Positions 1 through 6,907 of a stretch of DNA of 62,384 nt are shown here, piece after piece. The notes under the pieces are model-generated. The model had not been told where the DNA came from. It saw nothing but the letters and a program-made list of their open reading frames with translations, and ran no database searches. The DNA is taken from contig NZ_PIPZ01000005.1 of NCBI RefSeq assembly GCF_003987045.1, forward strand, positions 1 through 62,384, given 5' to 3'. Made by a program: the position numbers and the translations under genes. Position 1 is the stretch's first letter, and the number at the start of each line of letters is the position of its first letter. The DNA is from Pseudidiomarina marina. Lineage in GTDB: Bacteria; Pseudomonadota; Gammaproteobacteria; Enterobacterales; Alteromonadaceae.

Positions 1-59
1 GCGACTTGATTCACGGCTTCTTGTTTAAACTCGTCCGAATATCGGATACCTTTACCCAT
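1..59 (-). mobile_element. IS3-type transposase OrfA, N-terminal fragment
   Basis: The minus strand from 59 to the window edge encodes MGKGIRYSDEFKQEAVNQV, which matches the usual start of IS3-family OrfA (small helix-turn-helix protein with a YS-EFK-EAV pattern). Only 19 residues are inside the window; the rest lies beyond the left edge. OrfA binds the insertion-sequence ends and is joined to the DDE transposase OrfB by programmed frameshifting. The element's upstream end would lie near 117. The family is recognised from the short motif alone, so the subgroup is not determined. Confidence 0.75.
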
Positions 60-100
60 GATTTACCTCTTATGGTCATAGTTACATTTTTACCATAAAA

Positions 101-117
101 GGTGTCGGGAAATCTCA
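101..117. repeat. putative IS terminal inverted repeat
   Basis: Read on the minus strand this stretch is TGAGATTTCCCGACACC, beginning with the TG typical of IS3-family ends and lying 40-60 bp upstream of the OrfA start, where such an end is expected. The other end is outside the window, so neither the inverted match nor a target duplication can be tested. The exact border may be off by a few bases. Confidence 0.45.
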
Positions 118-144
118 GGCCTTACCATTCAAACGAGTCATGGG

Positions 145-765
145 ATGAACCGTAACTCCGCAGTCGATTACATATATAACTATCGGAGCTTGATTCAGGG
201 TAAACGATTTACCCGAACAACGAACGCAGAAGCGACACGCTACTATCTGGAAATGATCCTAAAAGAAGATGGTAGAGACAAGCTGCTGAATGCATTGTCC
301 TCCTTACGACAGCACATTGACTACTACGAAACGGTCGGCAATGCCAACGTAGTCAAACGCAAAAAAATTTATGAGGAATTTTCTCGACTAGCTCAGGTTT
401 CCACAAATGATGATTATATCTTCCCTGACGAAGTTGATGAGTCTAAAGAGCTTCGGGAAGGAAAGGTACGAAGCGTATATGTGAACATTTACGAAAGGAA
501 CCCGGTTGCTCGGGCGCAATGTATCGAGCACTATGGTTGCTACTGCTTTATTTGTGGATTCGACTTTCTGTCTGCCTATGGAGAAATTGGAAGAGACTTC
601 ATTCATGTTCATCATGAGTTGGAGTTATCGAGCATAGGAGAAGAGTATGTCATCGATCCTGTTCGTGATCTGAAGCCAGTATGTCCAAACTGCCACGCCA
701 TGATTCATAGACGAAAACCAGCCTTTGGCGTGGATGAAGTCAAGGAGCGACTAGCGAAGTCATGA
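145..765 (+). CDS. HNH endonuclease, possibly 5'-truncated by the IS
   Basis: A 206-residue protein with a C-terminal HNH nuclease module: CFICG near residue 135, HVHH near 155 and CPNCHAMIH near 180. This is the layout of zinc-stabilised HNH restriction-type nucleases of the McrA-like group. The N-terminal 120 residues are helical and unrecognised; they may bind DNA or modified bases. The start is uncertain: the ribosome site before 145 is weak, and the reading frame stays open leftward through the presumed IS end to a stop at 79-81, as expected if the IS removed the original 5' end. Neighbouring toxin-antitoxin and defence-type genes support a restriction or defence role. The nuclease family call is firm; the substrate is unknown. 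Confidence 0.75.
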   Translation: MNRNSAVDYIYNYRSLIQGKRFTRTTNAEATRYYLEMILKEDGRDKLLNALSSLRQHIDYYETVGNANVVKRKKIYEEFSRLAQVSTNDDYIFPDEVDESKELREGKVRSVYVNIYERNPVARAQCIEHYGCYCFICGFDFLSAYGEIGRDFIHVHHELELSSIGEEYVIDPVRDLKPVCPNCHAMIHRRKPAFGVDEVKERLAKS

Positions 766-854
766 GCTAAGATCTTTCAAGTGTTAAGTGCTCTTTAAGC
801 AACTTGAGCCATGTAGAAGCATGCTTAGAGTTCGACACAGGACAAGAGATTCTA

Positions 855-927
855 TAAACGACTTATTTCAGATCACGTACTCTTGAAAGGCCTTAAAACA
901 AAGACCTTGATTAAACGACTTATTTCA
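855..927 (+). repeat. 16-bp direct repeat pair
   Basis: TAAACGACTTATTTCA occurs at 855-870 and exactly again at 912-927, 57 bp apart start to start, between the HNH gene and the hicAB terminator. No gene spans it. It could be a recombination scar, a duplicated binding site or part of a small mobile unit; the sequence does not decide. Confidence 0.6.
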
Positions 928-947
928 TGAAAACAGATGTGATGAAG

Positions 948-977
948 AAGGCGAGCTTTTTAGCTCGCCTTTTTTAT
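948..977. terminator. terminator-like hairpin after hicB
   Basis: A perfect 10-bp stem (AAGGCGAGCT / AGCTCGCCTT) with a TTTT loop is followed on the plus strand by TTTTATT. It sits at the stop codon of hicB, which reads leftward. The U-tract faces the plus-strand transcript, so it may stop the rightward HNH message as well as the hicAB message. Confidence 0.7.
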
Positions 978-1327
978 TGTTCGCGTGTGCCTTGCTCAAG
1001 CAATGCCACCACATATTTATTAAATGACACGCCAGCATTCAGAGCTTCGGAGCTTAGCTCCTTATGTAATTCAGCTGAACAGCGAATTTGGAAGGTGCCG
1101 CTGAACGGCTTTTCGGGTTCGACATTAAACGCCTCACAATCGGCAATATATTCGTCGACTTCTTGCTCAAAGCTCGCCTTTAACTCATCCGGTGTCGCTC
1201 CTGCATAAGTAATAAGGCTCTTAATAAACAGAACTTTGCCATATAGGCAGCTTTTGTCGAAATCGACTTCGACAGTGCCTTGGTAGCCTCTATGGCGTAA
1301 TAATTTTTGTGACATAACCTTACTCAC
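974..1327 (-). CDS. hicB: HicB-family antitoxin
   Basis: A 117-residue antitoxin partner of HicA. The N-terminal 70 residues have the degenerate RNase H-like HicB fold (HRGYQGTVEVD, then a YAG-ATPDELKASFEQEVDEYI helix pattern). The C-terminus (about 75-110) looks like a ribbon-helix-helix DNA-binding segment (FQIRCSAELHKELSSEAL). HicB family proteins bind and block the HicA ribonuclease and repress their own operon. The gene follows hicA with a 4-bp ATGA overlap, indicating translational coupling, and ends at a terminator-like hairpin. Confidence 0.88.
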   Translation of the reverse strand: MSKVMSQKLLRHRGYQGTVEVDFDKSCLYGKVLFIKSLITYAGATPDELKASFEQEVDEYIADCEAFNVEPEKPFSGTFQIRCSAELHKELSSEALNAGVSFNKYVVALLEQGTREQ

Positions 1328-1593
1328 TCTATGAATCCCATCAATCGTAACCGTGTAATCACATCTTTCAATGCGCCACGATCAACAGGTGAGTCACCAT
1401 GTGATTTATGCAATCGTATTTGTCGGCTTGGATTCTGTGGGTCCATAAACTTGATTCGCGAGCCAGATGTTTTTCCACGCTTGACTTCGACTAACCCTAG
1501 TGACTTCAAAAATATCTTCAGCTCTTCATGTCGCACATCGCAGGGGGTAGGCGTTGCTAGCATGCGCTGATATAGCTTTTCCAACCTAGTCAT
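1324..1593 (-). CDS. hicA: HicA-family mRNA interferase toxin
   Basis: An 89-residue toxin of the HicA family (dsRBD-like fold, ribosome-independent mRNA cleavage in characterised members). Visible marks are the GSRIKF strand, then LHKSHGDSPVDRGALKDV, which carries the conserved histidines of the active strand and the proline-turn before the last helix. It is the first gene of the hicA-hicB operon and overlaps hicB by four bases. A 23-bp palindrome lies 37 bp upstream of the start and is the natural candidate for HicB autoregulation. Confidence 0.88.
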   Translation of the reverse strand: MTRLEKLYQRMLATPTPCDVRHEELKIFLKSLGLVEVKRGKTSGSRIKFMDPQNPSRQIRLHKSHGDSPVDRGALKDVITRLRLMGFIE

Positions 1594-2046
1594 TTAGTTC
1601 ATCCATGATTTTAGACACATATTATCAATATGCAATTAAAAAATAATTGCATTAAGTTAGAGGCACTGCGAGTAGTATAGGATGTGCTATGGTTGGTATT
1701 AGCGATTTACGAAATAGCTGACAGAATCGGCAATGAGATCGAAACGGATGTTATCTTGATTACTTCCGTTTTTGAGCGAATTGCGGACCTCACTGAATAT
1801 GGGCGAGTATTCCTGAGAATATCGTTCACAAGAGCCATCATTGTACCATTTAATGGAAATGTCGTCGATATCATGGTTCTATTTGGGGGAGGTAAGTTTG
1901 AGTAAGACAATCGTGAAAACGTTAATTAACAAGCGAGTCAACGAATAGGTGGCTAAATGGCGGTTAGCGAGCTTTACTCGATAATTCGAGCTAAATTTGA
2001 TGCGGTCATCATGTGGATTTTATGCACGCGACACAGAGTATAGGCA
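1594..2046. other. 453-bp intergenic region without a supported gene
   Basis: Besides the hicAB palindrome, this stretch holds only short opposed open frames (1684-1905 plus, 1707-1910 minus) with no recognisable domain. It must contain the promoter of the phosphorylase-ATPase gene starting at 2047. I see no clear sigma-70 pair for it. Confidence 0.6.
1630..1652. promoter_or_regulatory. hicAB operator candidate (palindrome)
   Basis: ATGCAATTA and TAATTGCAT form a perfect 9-bp inverted repeat around a five-A centre, 37-59 bp upstream of hicA. Position and symmetry fit an operator for the ribbon-helix-helix domain of HicB. Its role is inferred. Confidence 0.55.
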
Positions 2047-3534
2047 TTGTTTAACGTGAACATAGATATACAAGACTATTATGACGCTCTGAAAAATAAC
2101 TATCTTCTCATTGTCACTTCAAATAGCAAAGAGAAGAAAGCTGTTAATGAAATCATGACCAATAGGAAAAATCTTTCTGTTCACATGTCTACAGGTGGGT
2201 GCAGTATAGGGCTGTTGGACGGCATGTTTGCAATTCATTTAACGGGAAGTAGCGGCATATCTGCTGAAGGCTCGGCAAGTAGGTTAGTAGTCGAGTTTGT
2301 CAGTCGAAACAATATGCCTTCTCCTGGGCTAGTGTATTTAGTGGGATTTTGTTGGGGTAATCCGACATTAACAAATATTGGCGATATTATAATTTCCGAT
2401 ACAATTTATTCACTTAATTCAAGAATAAGCAAAGGCAAAGAGTCCATATACAAAGCAACACAATACAGAAGTTCACTTGACCTTTCCCATGTAAGTAAAG
2501 AAATAAATCGAGAAATTGCGGACTCTCAACTAGGAGAACTAGCAAGTTTAGAGACTTTGCTATCAAGTACTTCTGAAAGGGAACAGTTGCTTCAACAGTA
2601 CCCATATTTGATAGGCGGAGAAATGGAGGCTTTCGGTTTCGTGCCTTCGTTAAAGAGAACTCCTTGGCTGATTATTAAGTCAGTGTCGGATTTCGGATGT
2701 GATGATTTTGAACGTTCAAATCAACCAGAGGCAGCAGTTTCAGCTTCGTTAGCACTGCGTACTCTTAACGAGTTGCTGATAAGTAATGCATTGATTAATT
2801 TTAGTATATCTAAGCCTGATGAGTTACTTCTTATTGACCGTTTATTTGGCAATGAAATCAGAGTTCTGAAAAAGACTATTAAATCAGATGATCTTAATGA
2901 CCTCTTAAATGATGAAGTCGGAATAATCATAGAGAGGAAACTCGAGTATTACCTTAATGAGGTTGGTTATGACAGAAGTTTCCTGCGCTACTTTTGTGAC
3001 TTGATCCTTGAAGTTCTACAGAACTCCCTTAAACATAGTGGAGCATCTTTCGCCAGTGTTAAGTTTTATCCAGATAAAATAATCATTAATGATGACGGAG
3101 ATGAGTACTCGCTTGATAATCTTGAAGGAGATAATGGGGGGGCTTTATCTTGGCGGCGCATTAAGTCATGCGCCATAGATACTAATTTAGTCAATTATTC
3201 CTTTAAGAAGAAAAGTCACTACTTTGAAATGACGGCTGCTAATAAAGAACTGATAGATGCCGTTAAAAATTGTACAGCTTCAATCATTCCATCAACAATA
3301 GGATCAGCGTATAGCCGGCAAGCTACCTTATCTTATAACGAAGGATGCAAAGTTATATACGTTCAGGATAGCGATATTCGTATGACTTCCAGAAGAATAG
3401 CATTGATTCACGAAGTAAAAAGACTGCTAGATGAAGGCAAAAAAGTATATGTAAAAGTTTCTGACAAAGCCTACGCTGAAGAATATAAATTAGCGTTAAA
3501 AGAGTACTCAGATAACTTACGAATACTAACCTGA
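2047..3534 (+). CDS. nucleoside phosphorylase-like / GHKL ATPase-like fusion protein
   Basis: A 495-residue protein with two recognisable parts. Residues 18-245 resemble the nucleoside phosphorylase / MTA-SAH nucleosidase fold: GSSGISAEGSA near 67-77, an IGDIIISDTI strand at 111-120, the substrate-binding GGEMEAFGF at 190-198 and SVSDFGCDD with the general-acid aspartate D215. Residues 310-400 resemble a GHKL (histidine kinase-like) ATPase: N-box E322 and N326 in LILEVLQNSLKHSG, then INDDGD (347-352) in place of DxGxG and a glycine pair at 364-365. The last 70 residues are an unassigned alpha/beta segment. No HisKA, receiver or TPR segment is seen. Phosphorylase-like domains serve as nucleotide-destroying effectors in bacterial conflict systems such as Detocs. 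Here the ATPase may gate the effector (inference). The start is TTG 2047 or GTG 2056; neither has a strong ribosome site. Confidence 0.72.
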   Translation: MFNVNIDIQDYYDALKNNYLLIVTSNSKEKKAVNEIMTNRKNLSVHMSTGGCSIGLLDGMFAIHLTGSSGISAEGSASRLVVEFVSRNNMPSPGLVYLVGFCWGNPTLTNIGDIIISDTIYSLNSRISKGKESIYKATQYRSSLDLSHVSKEINREIADSQLGELASLETLLSSTSEREQLLQQYPYLIGGEMEAFGFVPSLKRTPWLIIKSVSDFGCDDFERSNQPEAAVSASLALRTLNELLISNALINFSISKPDELLLIDRLFGNEIRVLKKTIKSDDLNDLLNDEVGIIIERKLEYYLNEVGYDRSFLRYFCDLILEVLQNSLKHSGASFASVKFYPDKIIINDDGDEYSLDNLEGDNGGALSWRRIKSCAIDTNLVNYSFKKKSHYFEMTAANKELIDAVKNCTASIIPSTIGSAYSRQATLSYNEGCKVIYVQDSDIRMTSRRIALIHEVKRLLDEGKKVYVKVSDKAYAEEYKLALKEYSDNLRILT

Positions 3535-3829
3535 TAGCCAAACCCATAAGAAGTTTTTGCACTCGAAGAAATTATCTCGCTGTAATTTTAGTTTTCCATA
3601 GTAGAGTAAGCGTTAACGTGCGCTTTTGGCACAAGTCGACCAATGAGATTAACTTTAACGTCAACATTGAGCGAAGAGCGGAGACTTATCCAATTACTAA
3701 ACTACCGAAAATTAGGTGCTAGTAAGCGATGCAAGAATTTGTTACCAATATCGAAAGAGTAAAATCGAGATAAGTTGCAATAGGAAAACTACCTAATCTT
3801 TCGATAATAAGCTGTTAAAGGAGTGAAGA
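3535..3829. other. 295-bp intergenic region
   Basis: AT-rich sequence between the fusion gene and the AbiGi-like gene. I see no terminator hairpin, RNA gene or repeat. The gap suggests the two genes are transcribed separately. Confidence 0.5.
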
Positions 3830-4462
3830 ATGACGAAAAAAGAATCCAATAATTTGCCGTTCTTTGAGCGTCCAGATTTGTCGCCATTTCTGGTTCATCT
3901 CACCAAGAACACAAAAGAGGAAGACGAATTCTCTGCATACGATAACCTCGTTAATATTTTGAAAACTGGGGAAGTTTGGGGGAGTGATACTGAAAAAGGC
4001 TTTATTAAAGGGCCTAACACCGCTGCGTGTTTCATGGATATACCTTTAACCTCACTTAAATACGTTCTTAATTCAGCGAACACAGATCCTAAAAAGCCAC
4101 GATATGAGCCGTTCGGTCTAATCGTTTCAAAGACCTTTGCCTATAAACGCGGTTGCCGCCCAGTCATGTACTTATCCAACGACGAGCTAGAATCAATCGC
4201 TGTCCCTCAAAAAGAACTATGGCGAGTAGTGCGGCTAGAAGGAGTCGATGGAGAAGGTATAAACTGGGTCCATGAACGAGAATGGCGCTCGAAGGGAAAT
4301 TTTCGGCTACCAAACGATCCTCACGCTGTGTTGGTGAAAAACGTAGCCGCAGCAAAAAAACTTCGCCAAGCGATCAACAAAAACCCCAAACGATTTAAAT
4401 CAATGCCATCGTCTATAATACCCTTGACCGTACTGTGTCAGGGATTGCCTTACATGGGGTGA
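3830..4462 (+). CDS. AbiGi-like abortive-infection family protein
   Basis: A 210-residue protein with a good ribosome site (AAAGGAG seven bases before ATG). The layout FLVHLTK (about 21), NILKTGEVWGS (about 48), ACFMDIPLTSLKYVL (about 66), EPFGLIVSK (about 90), RPVMYLS (about 109) and HEREWRSKG (about 150) resembles AbiGi-type proteins (DUF2743), for which some relation to ADP-ribosyltransferase-like folds is plausible. AbiG is a two-component lactococcal abortive-infection system. No AbiGii-like partner is seen next door, so this would be a solo or re-partnered copy. It lies between two nuclease/ATPase-type genes in a defence-rich stretch. Family assignment is from memory of the motif order and is moderate; no catalytic mechanism is claimed. 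Confidence 0.5.
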   Translation: MTKKESNNLPFFERPDLSPFLVHLTKNTKEEDEFSAYDNLVNILKTGEVWGSDTEKGFIKGPNTAACFMDIPLTSLKYVLNSANTDPKKPRYEPFGLIVSKTFAYKRGCRPVMYLSNDELESIAVPQKELWRVVRLEGVDGEGINWVHEREWRSKGNFRLPNDPHAVLVKNVAAAKKLRQAINKNPKRFKSMPSSIIPLTVLCQGLPYMG

Positions 4463-4536
4463 AATCATTTAACAAGTAATGCGCCGAGGTGCACTCAGGC
4501 GTTACCACCGTCCGCTCTTGGCACATAACAGACATG

Positions 4537-6381
4537 TCATATCCGCTTAGCAATCAAATCCGCCTTAAGCAACCCACCCTTGGTTAATAGCTTCGCGGAA
4601 AAGTTCGGATTTCTTCGTGCTTTATAGGCTTCTAATATTTTCTTCAACCCAGCCGCTTCAAGTAACGATATATTCACTTCGGTATCCAGTTCGGCAGACT
4701 CGATAAAGTCGGTTGAAAACGTTGGAGCGATAATCAGTACTTGTGAAACGCGTTTGCCGGCGGCTTCACATCGGTTTACGTAAGCCTTTATTTGTCGTGA
4801 TGTGGTTGAGTATTTCGCAAAGTCACCGTTTTTACAGGTTTTCGCTTCGCCAATAATCACGTCGTCATCACTGAGCGATATGAGTATGTCAGCTTGGTCT
4901 TTGGCAGTGTTAATTGACCGGCGTAAATCTTCATCAACAGCAAATCCAAGCTCTTCAAAAATGGCTTTGGTGACTTCTTCAAATTTAACGCCAATCTCTG
5001 CTTCTGCTATTTCAATATTATTCTGTTTCAAAGTTGCCAAATCACGTTTGGCGAGTGCTTCGTAGTTCTCAATTAGCTTATCAGTGGCGTTTGCAAAAGC
5101 TTCGACAATCACTTGGCGAAGATCACCACGTCGGGTTATTCCCATCGCTGATTTGAGATCTTTCACCTCGTCGTTTGAGAGCGCATATAAAATATCGAAA
5201 GGAGTGATGGATAGGGCGCGGAGGCGTTCAACATCAATTTCAATATTGTCTTCCAGCTCAAACTCTTCTCGTAACAATTTCACAATTTTGGGGTTGTGTT
5301 TGGTAATTGTTTCGAACAACGCCTTGTAACCGGCAGCGGAGAGAACATTAAATTCTTTGTCCGATGAGTTATTGAGCGTATCGATTATTAAGTGAATGCG
5401 TTCTTCAAGTGTCGTTCCCAGCTTGTCGAGTTTTAGTTGTAGGTGTTCTACTAACGCTTTCAGACGATCTTTCTTCTCGTTTAGAAGGGCTTGTTCGGCA
5501 TGCATGTCATCCGCTAGAATTTGGGTAACTGACAGCCCCATTTTGAATATCGAGCTGATTTTTTCCACACGTTCAACACCACGAATCCGCTTGTCATGAG
5601 CTTTTAGAATATTTGAAAGTTCAGCATCCGAAAGGGTACGAAGAATTCTAAGCAGGTGCTTATCGGCAATTTGCTTACCTTGAATGCGGTGCAGCATGGC
5701 GACAATTTCATCGGGAACATAAACTGTTTGTTCTTTTTTACTGATAAAGAGAAGGCCAATTTCCCGCAATTGGTTAAGGCAATCCTGAACGCCATTCTTA
5801 GGTATCGGATAAACTAAGTGCTCAATGGCAACTTTGTCTTCTGCTGTCACATCAAGCTGATGAGCTAATACGTTCAAAATTCCGCGTTCTTCATCCGTAA
5901 TTTTGGCTTCGCGATTAATTCGTTCGTCATTATGAAATGCTTCATTCAAGCATCGAAAGTAAATACCTAAGCGTCGATTTTCGTCAAAAACACTAGGTTC
6001 TGTTTCTTTTTCTAATACTTCTTTTATCGCTTTTGAATGATCGTTAATACTCTTCCACTCTTTTGCATATAAACGTTCTATCCATGAAATTTGGGCTACG
6101 CAGTTGCCGTCACGGCTTAAGATATTGACGAGCAGGGCAGCTTGGGCTCCGCTTAGCGCAAGCAAATGCTTCACTTCGCGGCTTAATAGCGGCATTGCCA
6201 ATTTAAATAATTGAGTGACTTCGCCGCTTGAGGCGTCTTTAATCTGACCGTCTATGTTGCGGATTCGTTTGGCGAGTTCTTTGTCGTGTTCACTTGCTTC
6301 AGTGCATACGCGATCGAGGAAATTAACGAATTTTGACTTTTCAATTTGGTTAACTGCTGAGAGGACGTTCGCAAGTTTCAT
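4537..6381 (-). CDS. large protein with C-terminal PD-(D/E)XK nuclease domain
   Basis: A 614-residue protein, taking ATG at 6381 because AAGGAGTGG precedes it; the open frame reaches 6489 but that part lacks a ribosome site. The C-terminal 150 residues carry a restriction-endonuclease-like core: KFEEVTKAIFEELGF (about 466), QADILI with D498, and VIIGEAK with E512 and K514, the ordinary E-D-ExK order of this superfamily. The first 460 residues are helical and charged, with a winged-helix-like stretch near 150-260 (DEERGILNVLAHQ, CLNQLREIGLLFIS). I do not recognise the full architecture. It is divergent from hipBA, sharing a 236-bp control region. A DNA-targeting defence role is likely by context. 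Confidence 0.6.
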   Translation of the reverse strand: MKLANVLSAVNQIEKSKFVNFLDRVCTEASEHDKELAKRIRNIDGQIKDASSGEVTQLFKLAMPLLSREVKHLLALSGAQAALLVNILSRDGNCVAQISWIERLYAKEWKSINDHSKAIKEVLEKETEPSVFDENRRLGIYFRCLNEAFHNDERINREAKITDEERGILNVLAHQLDVTAEDKVAIEHLVYPIPKNGVQDCLNQLREIGLLFISKKEQTVYVPDEIVAMLHRIQGKQIADKHLLRILRTLSDAELSNILKAHDKRIRGVERVEKISSIFKMGLSVTQILADDMHAEQALLNEKKDRLKALVEHLQLKLDKLGTTLEERIHLIIDTLNNSSDKEFNVLSAAGYKALFETITKHNPKIVKLLREEFELEDNIEIDVERLRALSITPFDILYALSNDEVKDLKSAMGITRRGDLRQVIVEAFANATDKLIENYEALAKRDLATLKQNNIEIAEAEIGVKFEEVTKAIFEELGFAVDEDLRRSINTAKDQADILISLSDDDVIIGEAKTCKNGDFAKYSTTSRQIKAYVNRCEAAGKRVSQVLIIAPTFSTDFIESAELDTEVNISLLEAAGLKKILEAYKARRNPNFSAKLLTKGGLLKADLIAKRI

Positions 6382-6545
6382 CTCTACCACTCCTTGGATT
6401 GTTTGATTTTTATACAAACAACATACGCCAAAGTCGGAAGATTGCAAATTCAGAGGCATGTATGGAAGAATCCGATGGTGATCCCGCATTCATCGTTTAT
6501 GCGTTAGGTTTGACGTTAAGGTTGCAGCCTAAGTCAACCAACACA

Positions 6546-6617
6546 TAAAAGTTGTCTTTTCTAAAATAACAGCGTATAAGTTGTTTATTGTTATAAAAAC
6601 AATATTTAGGTTGTTTT
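6546..6617. promoter_or_regulatory. hipBA operator region candidate
   Basis: Three related motifs, AAAGTTGTCTTTT (6548), ATAAGTTGTTTATT (6576) and TAGGTTGTTTT (6608), plus an inverted repeat TATTGTT/AACAATA (6586-6604), crowd the 70 bp before hipB. Repeated half-sites upstream of hipB are typical of HipB autoregulation. The same segment probably affects the divergent nuclease gene. Confidence 0.45.
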
Positions 6618-6902
6618 ATGAAAACGTTAAATGAGCTAAGTGAGTTATTAATTAGCGAGCGCAAGAAACGAGGGTTGTCGCAAAAAGACATGCGGATGCT
6701 TATTGGCATGTCGCAACAACAGTATCAGCGAGTGGAGTCTGGGCAAGATCTAAAGGTCTCGACCTTACTTCGCATACTTGTTGGTTTAGGTTTAGAGCTA
6801 GCAGTTGTAGACCCGTTAAACCTTGAGAATCAACCCTCAACGGCAACTGACACCCAGCATGAGAATATTTGGGCGAACAAACATAAGCACCTCGAGGACT
6901 AG
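6618..6902 (+). CDS. hipB: HipB-like antitoxin, XRE-type HTH
   Basis: A 94-residue DNA-binding antitoxin. Residues 8-62 form an XRE helix-turn-helix (LLISERKKRGLSQKDMRMLIGMSQ..YQRVESG). The C-terminal tail is acidic and probably flexible. HipB neutralises the HipA kinase and represses the operon by binding upstream repeats. It lies 5 bp before hipA, so the two are co-transcribed. Confidence 0.88.
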   Translation: MKTLNELSELLISERKKRGLSQKDMRMLIGMSQQQYQRVESGQDLKVSTLLRILVGLGLELAVVDPLNLENQPSTATDTQHENIWANKHKHLED

Positions 6903-6907
6903 GCACT

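Noticed and set aside
927..1208. 93-residue plus-strand frame over hicB
   Set aside because: It is the reverse-strand shadow of hicB and begins inside the terminator region.
1684..1910. Opposed short open frames (73 and 67 residues)
   Set aside because: No ribosome site, no recognisable domain, and each is the mirror of the other in AT-rich non-coding sequence.
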